In this document: piece after piece, positions 1 through 5,339 of the stretch
Layout: every line of letters begins with the position of its first letter
Numbering within the stretch: the stretch's first letter is position 1
Notes under the pieces: generated by a model
What the model was told of the DNA's origin: nothing
The model's database searches: none
What the model saw: only the letters and a program-made list of their open reading frames with translations
Program-made: the position numbers and the translations under genes
Source of the DNA: Thauera sp.
GTDB lineage: Bacteria; Pseudomonadota; Gammaproteobacteria; Burkholderiales; Rhodocyclaceae
Assembly (NCBI GenBank): GCA_003446655.1
Contig: DMCZ01000258.1
Location: forward strand, 1,702-7,040
Length of the DNA: 5,339 nt
Direction of reading: 5' to 3'

Positions 1-356
1 GCTGCGTGCGCGACTGGCAGGCAAGGGCAGGGGTTGACGCTGCCCGCACCACGCTGATCGGCTTCTCGCAAGGCGCAATCATGGCGCTCGAGTCGACGCA
101 ACAGCCCGAAACCGTGGCCGCGCGCGTCATCTCGCTCGCGGGGCGCTTCGCTTCACCGCCGCGCGTGGCGCCAGGGATCACGCAGGTCCATCTGCTGCAC
201 GGCGAGCAGGATCCGGTGATCGACCCGCGCTATAGCGTGCTCGCCGGCGAAACCCTGCGGGCGCTCGGCGCGGCGGTCAGCGTCGAGCTTTTCCCCGGCC
301 TCGGGCATGGCGTGGATGCGCGCGTGGCCGCGCGGGTGAAGGCGCTTGTCGCCTGA
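1..356 (+). CDS. ypfH: YpfH-like serine esterase, C-terminal part (5' end outside window)
   Basis: This is the C-terminal half of an alpha/beta-hydrolase of the YpfH/carboxylesterase-phospholipase family, which hydrolyses carboxyl esters, probably in the cytoplasm; the physiological substrate is unclear. The reading frame is open to the left edge, and a GTG at base 6 is most likely an internal valine, since about 100 residues including the N-terminal oxyanion-hole strand are missing. The complete catalytic triad is visible, counting from that GTG codon: the nucleophile elbow GFSQG with Ser21, the acid in HGEQDP (Asp69) and the histidine in GLGHGVD (His101). The stretch GFSQGAIMALE is typical of the YpfH branch. 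The gene ends in TGA and is convergent with the PhoD-like gene. The family call is firm; the exact symbol is by resemblance, without a database search. Confidence 0.85.
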   Translation, partial: CVRDWQARAGVDAARTTLIGFSQGAIMALESTQQPETVAARVISLAGRFASPPRVAPGITQVHLLHGEQDPVIDPRYSVLAGETLRALGAAVSVELFPGLGHGVDARVAARVKALVA

Positions 357-773
357 GCGGGGTTGTTCGCCTTGTGGCGGGCGACGGCCAGATGAGGCGT
401 GCTGGTCATGAATAGCAAGGGTGTCGTCCCGATCGCTGTGGTTCAACCGGTCAGCGACAAGCGCTGCATCAGCTGCAATCGCTGGCATGGGCGGCGGCGG
501 CCAGGCGACGTCCCCGGCACCGTCGAGGTCGCCTCTGCGGCGGTGCGGGGTGTGTGCATAGAAGGACCATGGCATCGAAGCTTGCGTGGCGTGCGCTCGG
601 CGTGTGGTCAGTGGGTGCGCTGGACGGCGTTGTCGGACGCCCCCGACGACGGACCTTGACAGGACCATCAGCCCGTCGGGCGCGCGCACGTTCCTGGTGC
701 TTGAGCGCATCAGTCAGGACATGCCATGTCGGGTGAGGATGCCACCAGGTGCTGCACGGGCGGGCCGGTGTGC
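357..773. other. Intergenic stretch without a convincing gene
   Basis: About 417 bases lie between the convergent stops of the esterase and the PhoD-like gene. Open frames exist on both strands, for example plus-strand 399-659 and a minus-strand frame through 153-710. Their translations are rich in Arg, Pro, His and Cys, have no recognisable motif, lack a ribosome binding site and run into the neighbouring genes, so I regard them as chance frames in G+C-rich DNA. A short inverted repeat (GTCGCC at 348-353, GGCGAC at 380-385) flanks the esterase stop but has no T-run. A decayed gene cannot be excluded, since the sequence around 390-450 and 690-740 is less G+C-biased than the flanking genes. 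Confidence 0.5.
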
Positions 774-2159
774 TCAAGGCGTTCGCAGCCGCGCTGCCGG
801 AAACGTAGCCTGCCAGAGACGAGTCCCCGCGGCGTCCCATGCGGCGACATGCAACTCGCGCGCGCCGGCCGGCCCGGCGAACTGCAGTGTGCAGAAGTTG
901 CGCTGGGTGACCAGTGTCCCCGGCACCGCGCGCACAGGGAAGGGGCGGGGATGCACGCGCGCGGTCAGCGGCGAGCAGGTGAGTTCGGTGAGCGGGTAGG
1001 TGCCGGGGCGCTCGCGCTCGGTCAGGTGGGTGTAGTGGATGTCGCCGGAGACGAAGAACACGCCGTCGATGCGCTCCGCGCCGAGCCAGTCGAGGAAGGC
1101 CTGGCGCTCGGCCGGGAAGTTGTGCCAGCCCTCGCCGCCGCGCTGTTCGGGCGACGGACGGTCGGTCAGCATGCGGCTGCCGTTTACAACCAGCTTGAAA
1201 GTGGCGCGCGAGTCACGCAGTGCGTCCTTGAGCCAGGCGAGCTGCGCTGCGCCGAGCATCGTGCGTGCCGGGTCGGTGCTGGCGTCGTCATCGCGGTGGT
1301 AGCGGTCGTCGAGCAGGAAGAGTTCGACGTCGCCGAGCGGCACCCGGCTGAAGGTGCCGGCCACGCCGGGCAGACCGTAGCCGGGATTCGCCCAGTAGTC
1401 CTGAAACAGCGCCAGCGCCGTTGCCTTGAGTGCGAAGTCGCGGTTCGAGTTGTTGGGGCCGTAGTCGTGGTCGTCCCAGATGGCGACGTGCTGGCCGGTG
1501 CGCAGCAGCCGCTGCAGCGGCGCGAAGCTGCGCGTGGCGGCCCAGCGCCGATGCATGCTTGCGGCAGCCTCGTCGAGGGGCTCGAGGTCGCTGTCGCGGT
1601 AGTAGATGTTGTCGCCGAGCCACAGCATGACCTCCGGTCGCTGTGCAGCCACGGTGTCGAAGATCTCGAAGCCGGCGCCGAAGGAGTCGGGTGGGAGCGC
1701 GTAAGGCTCGTCGGGGATGTAGTTGCACGAGGCGGTGGCGATGAGCAGCTCGCGCGGTGCCAGGGGATCCGCGGGCGCGGTGGTGAACGTAAGCGCCTCG
1801 CCGAGCTCCACCGGCGCGCCGTCGAGCAGCACGCGGTAGGCGTAGCGGGTGGCGGCGTGAAGGCCGTCGAGGTCGACACGCGCGGTGTGGCCGCGTTCGG
1901 CGCTGACTGATACCGGCGCGCTGCGCCGTACCGAATCGGGCTGCCCCTGCGGCCAGTACTCGAGCTGCACCTGCGCGGGGGCGTCGGTCATCAGCCAGAC
2001 GCCGACGCGCTCGGCCGTGGCCGGGCCCGCCATCGGGCCACCGGCGAGGGTGGCCGCGGTGGCGCCGGCGGTTTGCAGCGCCAGCAGGCAGGGCAGCGCC
2101 AGACGACGCAGGGCTCGCCAGGCGAGGCCGGAAACAGGAAACCTCGCCGCCTCACCCAT
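774..2159 (-). CDS. PhoD-like alkaline phosphatase/phosphodiesterase, probably exported
   Basis: This is a metallophosphoesterase of the alkaline phosphatase D (PhoD-like) family, which hydrolyses phosphate mono- or diesters outside the cytoplasm. With the ATG at 2159 it has 461 residues. A basic N-terminus with RR is followed by a hydrophobic core and a plausible cleavage site near TAGATAA (residues 30-36). A beta-sandwich region covers about 45-130. The metallophosphatase core then shows SCN (about 144-146), GDNIYY (182-187), WDDHDYGPNN (228-237), NGSRML (326-331) and SGDIHYTHL (371-379), the metal-binding and active-site blocks of the family. An ATG at 2216 is an alternative start: it adds 19 residues and has a better ribosome binding site (GAGGA), but would put 39 residues before the hydrophobic core. 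At 2159 the start overlaps the upstream stop by eight bases, suggesting translational coupling. Substrate and export route (Sec or Tat) are unknown; the RR motif is not a full Tat consensus. Confidence 0.92.
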   Translation of the reverse strand: MGEAARFPVSGLAWRALRRLALPCLLALQTAGATAATLAGGPMAGPATAERVGVWLMTDAPAQVQLEYWPQGQPDSVRRSAPVSVSAERGHTARVDLDGLHAATRYAYRVLLDGAPVELGEALTFTTAPADPLAPRELLIATASCNYIPDEPYALPPDSFGAGFEIFDTVAAQRPEVMLWLGDNIYYRDSDLEPLDEAAASMHRRWAATRSFAPLQRLLRTGQHVAIWDDHDYGPNNSNRDFALKATALALFQDYWANPGYGLPGVAGTFSRVPLGDVELFLLDDRYHRDDDASTDPARTMLGAAQLAWLKDALRDSRATFKLVVNGSRMLTDRPSPEQRGGEGWHNFPAERQAFLDWLGAERIDGVFFVSGDIHYTHLTERERPGTYPLTELTCSPLTARVHPRPFPVRAVPGTLVTQRNFCTLQFAGPAGARELHVAAWDAAGTRLWQATFPAARLRTP

Positions 2160-2403
2160 TGGAGGGCGGTGAGTCCTCGTCCGGCACCCCGGCGTCGAGC
2201 TTTTCTCGAGCGGCATCGTGTTCTTCCTCGAGTCTTCTTCTTGCGTATGCGATGGCGAGCTTCACGAGCACGATCATCGCGCCAGCGACCAGGACGATCG
2301 AGAGCATCGAAGCGCGCGGGCCGCCCTCGGGCGTTGCGGCCATGGCCGGGGCACCCGGGAGGCAGGCATGAACACCGATCAATACTGCTGCTACGTACCT
2401 CAT
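2152..2403 (-). CDS. Small membrane protein of unknown function, coupled to the PhoD-like gene
   Basis: An 83-residue protein that I do not recognise as a named family. The ATG at 2403 was chosen because it opens directly into a signal-peptide-like segment (residues 1-23, ending near APAMAA). The frame stays open to 2529, but that extension is Arg-rich and looks non-coding. A second hydrophobic segment at about 32-53 is followed by ARRR (54-57) and a highly charged tail with LEEEHDAAREKL (58-69), ending acidic. If the first segment is cleaved, the positive-inside rule puts the C-terminal tail in the cytoplasm; otherwise the protein is a two-helix hairpin. The ribosome binding site is weak (GGGG about six bases upstream). 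Its TGA stop lies just inside the likely start of the PhoD-like gene, so the two are probably co-transcribed and translationally coupled. It may be a membrane partner or accessory of the phosphatase; this is inferred from position only. Confidence 0.75.
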   Translation of the reverse strand: MRYVAAVLIGVHACLPGAPAMAATPEGGPRASMLSIVLVAGAMIVLVKLAIAYARRRLEEEHDAAREKLDAGVPDEDSPPSNG

Positions 2404-2634
2404 GCAGAACCCCGCTCGTCGCTCTCGTTGTCTGCCGGGTCTTGCGACTGCCGGCTTTCGTGCCCGTAGTGTCGCAGATCGAGTGCCGCGGAGGTGACCA
2501 GGTCCCAAGGATTGACGCGGCTCGGGCAACGCGTCCCGGGTCGTGCAAGCTGCCCGATTGCGCGCTAGCCTGGCGGCTTGCCGCCCATCATCGATCAGAC
2601 CGGGGGATGCTGCGGTTCGGCGGGCCCCTTGGCC
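2404..2634. other. Intergenic region upstream of the small membrane protein/PhoD pair
   Basis: These 231 bases separate the four-cysteine gene from the membrane-protein/PhoD pair and should carry the promoter of that pair if it is transcribed on its own. I could not find a convincing sigma-70 promoter or a Pho box (paired CTGTCAT-like units with a four-base spacer) reading on the minus strand. Two short inverted repeats are visible: CGGGCA/TGCCCG at 2523-2528 and 2551-2556, and GGCGG/CCGCC with a four-base loop at 2572-2585. Neither has a T-run. Confidence 0.5.
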
Positions 2635-2635
2635 C
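2622..2635 (-). terminator. Short GC hairpin at the stop of the four-cysteine gene
   Basis: On the minus strand GGGCC-AAGG-GGCCC forms a perfect five-base-pair stem with a four-base loop and overlaps the last base of the TAG stop codon. No U-run follows, so it is not a classical intrinsic terminator. It could stabilise the mRNA 3' end, or be chance in G+C-rich DNA. Confidence 0.2.
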
Positions 2636-2847
2636 TACTTCCTGTCGTCGGCGCAAGCGGCGCAGTGGTAGCCGTAGAGTGATGTGCCGCGGACAGCCTG
2701 GCGGCGACCGCTCACGGCCCGGCTCTTCATGCATTTCCTGCAGCGGAACGAGGGGAGGGTGACGCCCGCGAGCCGCGCCTGGCGCTGTGTGGCATCGCGA
2801 TACTGGTCGATGGCGTCCTGGCGTCCTGCTCTGCGCGTGAGTGGCAT
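2635..2847 (-). CDS. Small four-cysteine (zinc-ribbon-like) hypothetical protein
   Basis: A 70-residue basic protein of unknown function. The N-terminal half (1-34) is charged and probably helical (QDAIDQYRDATQRQARLAG). The C-terminal half holds two CxxC knuckles, Cys36/Cys39 in FRCRKC and Cys62/Cys65 in YHCAAC, 22 residues apart, with a basic linker (SGRRQAVRG). This spacing suits a single zinc ribbon that might bind nucleic acid or a protein partner. It is probably a real gene: an AAGGAG ribosome binding site lies five bases before the ATG, the best in the window, and the cysteines form two clean pairs. It stands alone between gaps of 103 and 231 bases on the same strand as its neighbours. 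It could be a housekeeping orphan or a relic of phage-type small zinc proteins; the sequence does not decide. Confidence 0.75.
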   Translation of the reverse strand: MPLTRRAGRQDAIDQYRDATQRQARLAGVTLPSFRCRKCMKSRAVSGRRQAVRGTSLYGYHCAACADDRK

Positions 2848-2852
2848 GCGTA

Positions 2853-2858
2853 CTCCTT
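2853..2858 (-). promoter_or_regulatory. Strong ribosome binding site of the four-cysteine gene
   Basis: The minus strand reads AAGGAG followed by five bases (TACGC) and the ATG at 2847. This near-consensus Shine-Dalgarno sequence fixes the start codon and is the main reason for accepting this short frame as a gene; most other starts in the window have weak sites. Confidence 0.8.
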
Positions 2859-2910
2859 CAGTGATCGCTAATCTTTCAGACGGGGCTTCGCGCCCGGCAG
2901 TGTCGGTGCC

Positions 2911-2926
2911 CCGGATTGCAGTCCGG
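2911..2926. terminator. Small inverted repeat downstream of the glycosyltransferase gene
   Basis: CCGGA and TCCGG flank a six-base centre containing TGCA, 24 bases beyond the glycosyltransferase stop. The stem is five base pairs on the minus strand (six with a wobble on the plus strand) and no U-run follows. It may mark the end of the HAD/glycosyltransferase transcript, but it is weak as a terminator. Confidence 0.2.
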
Positions 2927-2950
2927 TGATGGGGGGCGTGTGGCGGGTTC

Positions 2951-4135
2951 TCACGGGCAGGCGGCGGTGTCGGGCAAGACCGCCCGCGCGTTTGCGCCAG
3001 TGGCTCCGGCCGCCTGACCCAGGATCCGTGCGAGGATTTCCGGCACTTCGAACAGCGCTCGGTTATCGATCCGGCGGACGTTTGCCTGAAAGCCGTCGAG
3101 GCCTTGCAGGAGTTGCGCTACCGCGCGGTCGATGGTGCGAAAGCTGCCATGCACCACGCCGAGCCCGTTCTCACGCACCCATTCCGCGTTGTAGCGCTCC
3201 TGCGGCATGGTCCAGGCGTTGTCGACGACGATCACCGGCAGCCCCTGGTGCACGGCTTCGCTGATACTGCCCGGTCCGGGCTTGCCGATGAAGAAGTCCG
3301 CCAGGCGCATGTAATGCGGGATGTCGGTGGTGTACTCCACCACGAGGCGCGGCGCGACCGGAGGTAACGCCCGCAGGCGCGCGGCGAGCGCCTTGTTGTG
3401 CCCGCAGATCAGGATCAACTGCGTCGTCGCCGCCAGCCGCTGCGCGATGCCGAGCATCGCCTTCGAACCGTGGCCGCCGAACAGCACGAGCCCGGTGGGG
3501 CGCGCCGGGTCCAGGCCCACGCGCAGGCGTTCCGCGCTGCGGTCGACCGTGATCGGCGCGTAGAACTCGGGGCGGATGATCATGCCCGAGGTGGCGTGGA
3601 TGCGCGCCGCGTCGTGGCCGAGCATGCGCGCCTGGTCGGCGGCGCGCGGCGTGCCGCAGATGAAGTGCTGGGGCTGGTCGGCCTCGATCCAGAAGTTCGG
3701 CGGCAGGTCGGCGAGATCGGTGAGCAGGGTGACGTAAGGAACCCCGGGCAGCGCCGAGGCCAGACTGTGAAAGAGCGCGCGGTTGAAGTTCGGCACCAGC
3801 GACACCACCAGATCGGGCTCGGTCCGCAGCCAGTGCTGCTGCAGTTGCCGGACCAGCAGCGGATGGCCAAGACGGATGGCGGCCTGCAGGAGCTTCAGCT
3901 CCTGCGCCATGCCCAGCGTCCACCCGCGCGCCAGGCGCTTGTTGTACCAGTCCTCCGGTCCGCTTCCGGTGACCGCACGGAACTTGTCCTGTGGATCGAG
4001 CACTTCGAACAGATTCACCAGACGCACCTGCCAGAACGGCGCCTGCCGGCGCAGCGCGGCCTCAAGCGCCAGCGCCGAGGCACGGTGTCCGCCGCCGGCG
4101 TTGAAGTAGATGAGGTCGATGGTCTTCGGCGTCAT
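2951..4135 (-). CDS. MGDG-synthase/MurG-type glycosyltransferase
   Basis: A 394-residue GT-B-fold glycosyltransferase resembling monogalactosyldiacylglycerol synthases and other GT28 relatives, which move a sugar from a UDP-sugar to a lipid acceptor at the inner face of the membrane. The N-terminal domain starts with NAGGGHRA (12-19), the glycine loop of the MGDG-synthase N-domain, and runs to about residue 195. The C-terminal nucleotide-sugar domain shows FGGHGS (219-224), ICGHN (243-247), GKPGPGSISEA (284-294) and PQERYNAEWV (311-320), where UDP-sugar contacts are expected. No signal peptide or membrane helix is seen, as expected of a peripheral enzyme. The ATG overlaps the HAD stop in an ATGA junction, so the two are translationally coupled. 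Diacylglycerol is the likeliest acceptor by family; the donor sugar and the true acceptor cannot be read from the sequence. It is not MurG itself, as there is no cell-wall cluster around it. Confidence 0.88.
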   Translation of the reverse strand: MTPKTIDLIYFNAGGGHRASALALEAALRRQAPFWQVRLVNLFEVLDPQDKFRAVTGSGPEDWYNKRLARGWTLGMAQELKLLQAAIRLGHPLLVRQLQQHWLRTEPDLVVSLVPNFNRALFHSLASALPGVPYVTLLTDLADLPPNFWIEADQPQHFICGTPRAADQARMLGHDAARIHATSGMIIRPEFYAPITVDRSAERLRVGLDPARPTGLVLFGGHGSKAMLGIAQRLAATTQLILICGHNKALAARLRALPPVAPRLVVEYTTDIPHYMRLADFFIGKPGPGSISEAVHQGLPVIVVDNAWTMPQERYNAEWVRENGLGVVHGSFRTIDRAVAQLLQGLDGFQANVRRIDNRALFEVPEILARILGQAAGATGANARAVLPDTAACP

Positions 4136-4887
4136 GATCCGACCCAGGCTGCGGCGTGGGGAGCTGAATGTATGCCGCCCGCCGGGCCGCCGGGCGACTG
4201 TGGCAACCCGAGGGTGTGCAGCAGCTTCGCCACGAATTCGGCGGGCGAGGCGTGGATGAAGTAGTCCGGGACGCCGAGGGTCTTGCGTAGCCGCAGGCGA
4301 TCCTCTGCGCCGTAGGCGACGATGAAGGGGTACATCCCGGCACCGATCGCCGCGACGTAATCGCTGTATTCATCGCCGCAGGCATAGCAGCGCGCCGGGT
4401 TGATCGCCAGGCGCTCGCGCGCTTCACGGAACGAAGGCGTCTTGTCGCCGCCGAGGGGAAGGCAGGCGACATGGTCGAAGGCATCGAGGTCGATGTCGTG
4501 GCGGGCGAACAGCAGCCGGAGCGTCTCTCTCGGCTCCATCGTGACGTTGCGCGTCACCAATCCGACGCGCACCTGCGGTGCGGCGAGCAGGGTCTGAAGC
4601 AGCGGGGCGATGCCGGGGTAGAGGCCGGCCTCGGTGCGGTAGAAGTCGGTCAGCGTCGCCAGCAGACGCTTGCGGTTCTGCTTGCCAAACTGGCGTCGAA
4701 GGTTGTTGGGAAACTCGCGCAACCCGCCCAGATACTTGAAGAGCTTTCGCCGTTTCTGGAAACGTGCGAGGTCACCGATCGCCATGCCGTGGCGCAGAAA
4801 GCTCTGCTCGACGGCGTGGAAGGCGTCGATGGTGGTGCCATCGGCGTCGAAGATGACCAGTTGGTCGCGGTTGGGATAGGGAGCCAT
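4132..4887 (-). CDS. HAD-superfamily phosphatase
   Basis: A 251-residue hydrolase of the haloacid dehalogenase superfamily, probably a cytoplasmic phosphomonoesterase. All four motifs are present in order: motif I DADGT (nucleophile Asp14, acid/base Asp16), motif II VTRN (Thr112), motif III Lys149 in GGDKTPS, and motif IV GDEYSD (Asp172, Asp176). A helical cap of about 90 residues (20-108) lies between motifs I and II, as in C1-cap phosphatases related to phosphoglycolate phosphatase. The region after about residue 230 is a Gly/Ala/Pro-rich tail probably outside the fold. The ATG at 4887 is required to keep motif I; an AGG lies nine bases upstream, a modest ribosome binding site. It overlaps the glycosyltransferase start by four bases, suggesting that its substrate belongs to the same pathway, perhaps a phosphorylated sugar or lipid. 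Substrate is unknown. Confidence 0.9.
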   Translation of the reverse strand: MAPYPNRDQLVIFDADGTTIDAFHAVEQSFLRHGMAIGDLARFQKRRKLFKYLGGLREFPNNLRRQFGKQNRKRLLATLTDFYRTEAGLYPGIAPLLQTLLAAPQVRVGLVTRNVTMEPRETLRLLFARHDIDLDAFDHVACLPLGGDKTPSFREARERLAINPARCYACGDEYSDYVAAIGAGMYPFIVAYGAEDRLRLRKTLGVPDYFIHASPAEFVAKLLHTLGLPQSPGGPAGGIHSAPHAAAWVGS

Positions 4888-4977
4888 GTCCCGAAACCTA
4901 AATGAGCAGTGCGACGGATTCGTGACACAGGTGTTCGACGCCCGGGTGCGGGGCGCGGGGATTCCGGGCGGGAACGA
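4888..4977. other. Short gap before the HAD/glycosyltransferase pair
   Basis: These 90 bases separate the stop of the nucleotidyltransferase from the HAD start. They hold an inverted repeat (listed separately) and then about 50 bases in which a promoter for the HAD pair would have to lie. No clear -10/-35 pair is visible on the minus strand, so the HAD pair may be read through from the upstream gene or use a promoter further upstream. Confidence 0.45.
4939..4970 (-). terminator. Inverted repeat after the nucleotidyltransferase gene, possible weak terminator
   Basis: CGCCCGG at 4939-4945 and CCGGGCG at 4964-4970 are perfect seven-base complements around an 18-base G-rich (plus-strand) loop, starting seven bases beyond the upstream TGA. 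The minus strand continues with TCGAAC rather than a U-run, so intrinsic termination would be inefficient at best. Confidence 0.3.
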
Positions 4978-5339
4978 TCACCGGCCCGCGCTTTGCGGTG
5001 CTTGGGTGGCGCGGAGTGGGGCGGGCCAGGTCACCGTCGCCGGATGCACGAGGGTGCGCAGCCGGTCAACGTCTGCGGGTGTGTCGACGTCGGTGATGTA
5101 GGCCGGGTCGGTCGCCGGGAAGGGGGCTGCTGCGGCCGTGTGCGCAGCCAGCCAGTCGCGGATGCCCAGCTCGCGCGGCGTGGCGACGATGCGCTCGACC
5201 GCCTGCCAGGACAGCAGCATCGGGTGTCCGCGCACGCCGCCGACCAGCGGCATCATGGCCTCGATGCCCGCGGGCCGTTGCCACCACGCCTGCAGCACCG
5301 GTGTGATGTGCGTTGCGGCCAGCAGCGGCAGGTCGGCCA
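4978..5339 (-). CDS. MobA/MocA-like nucleotidyltransferase, C-terminal part (5' end outside window)
   Basis: This is the last 119 residues of a nucleotidyltransferase of the molybdenum-cofactor guanylyl/cytidylyltransferase type, which adds a nucleotide to molybdopterin in the cytoplasm for molybdoenzymes. The frame is open through the right edge, and the first visible residues read ADLPLL, matching the metal-binding D-x-P block that follows the NTP-binding core in this family. RGHP lies about 43 residues into the visible part, and DVDTPADVDRL further on is the conserved D-x-D-T-P block near the C-terminus. The N-terminal NTP-binding loop is outside the window, so GTP and CTP specificity cannot be told apart. 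The 30 or so residues after DTP are Ala/Pro-rich and probably a loose tail. It is on the same strand as the HAD gene, 90 bases upstream, and a functional link is not evident. Confidence 0.8.
   Translation of the reverse strand, partial: ADLPLLAATHITPVLQAWWQRPAGIEAMMPLVGGVRGHPMLLSWQAVERIVATPRELGIRDWLAAHTAAAAPFPATDPAYITDVDTPADVDRLRTLVHPATVTWPAPLRATQAPQSAGR

Noticed and set aside
153..710. A 185-codon minus-strand open frame across the esterase end and the intergenic gap
   Set aside because: It overlaps the esterase coding sequence antisense, has no ribosome binding site or motif, and its composition (Arg, His, Pro) is that of non-coding G+C-rich DNA.
726..1910. A 394-codon plus-strand open frame running antisense to the PhoD-like gene
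   Set aside because: It is antisense to a gene with five clear family motifs. Its translation is dominated by Val, Ala, Gly, Glu and Arg without motifs, as expected from the complement of a G+C-rich coding sequence.
2073..2762. A 229-codon plus-strand open frame across the small membrane gene and the intergenic region
   Set aside because: It is very Arg-rich and antisense to three better-supported genes; it shows no domain and no start signal.
3398..4264. A 288-codon plus-strand open frame opposite the glycosyltransferase
   Set aside because: It is a shadow of the real gene on the minus strand: it is Arg/Gln/Val-rich, has no motif or ribosome binding site, and crosses the junction of two real genes.
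4911..4928. Pho-box-like sequence upstream of the HAD gene (two seven-base units with a four-base spacer on the minus strand)
   Set aside because: The two units match the CTGTCAT/C consensus at only about five of seven positions each. It lies only 23 bases before the ATG, so a start placed downstream of it would leave almost no leader and probably exclude the ribosome binding site.
5066..5287. Alternative minus-strand frame within the nucleotidyltransferase gene
   Set aside because: It is an out-of-frame, Arg/His/Gly-rich shadow of the frame that carries the DLP, RGHP and DVDTP motifs.

Overview
The window is G+C-rich bacterial chromosome (roughly two thirds G+C by eye, with strong G/C preference at third codon positions). 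The gene families and codon use fit a betaproteobacterium, perhaps of the Azoarcus/Thauera/Aromatoleum type. That placement is inference from style and gene content; there is no rRNA or other marker gene here. No insertion sequence, tRNA, CRISPR array or phage module was seen.

Layout. The left edge holds the C-terminal half of a YpfH-like serine esterase, the only plus-strand gene. About 417 bases with no convincing gene separate it from a convergent minus-strand block. Read in the direction of transcription, from right to left, that block contains: the 3' end of a MobA/MocA-like nucleotidyltransferase, cut by the right edge; a HAD-family phosphatase; a glycosyltransferase of the monogalactosyldiacylglycerol-synthase/MurG type, whose start overlaps the HAD stop by four bases; a 70-residue four-cysteine (zinc-ribbon-like) protein with a strong ribosome binding site; an 83-residue small membrane protein; and a PhoD-like secreted metallophosphoesterase, whose likely start overlaps the stop of the small membrane gene by eight bases.

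How the genes may work together. Two translationally coupled pairs stand out: HAD phosphatase with lipid-type glycosyltransferase, and small membrane protein with PhoD-like phosphatase. The first suggests a two-step pathway in which a phosphate is removed and a sugar is transferred to a lipid or other hydrophobic acceptor. The PhoD-like enzyme about 0.7 kb further on makes phosphate-sparing membrane remodelling an appealing idea, but the sequence gives no direct proof and I found no convincing Pho box. Nothing here is clearly a novel defence or mobile system. The best leads are the HAD/glycosyltransferase pair, the uncharacterised membrane partner of the PhoD-like enzyme, and the four-cysteine protein.
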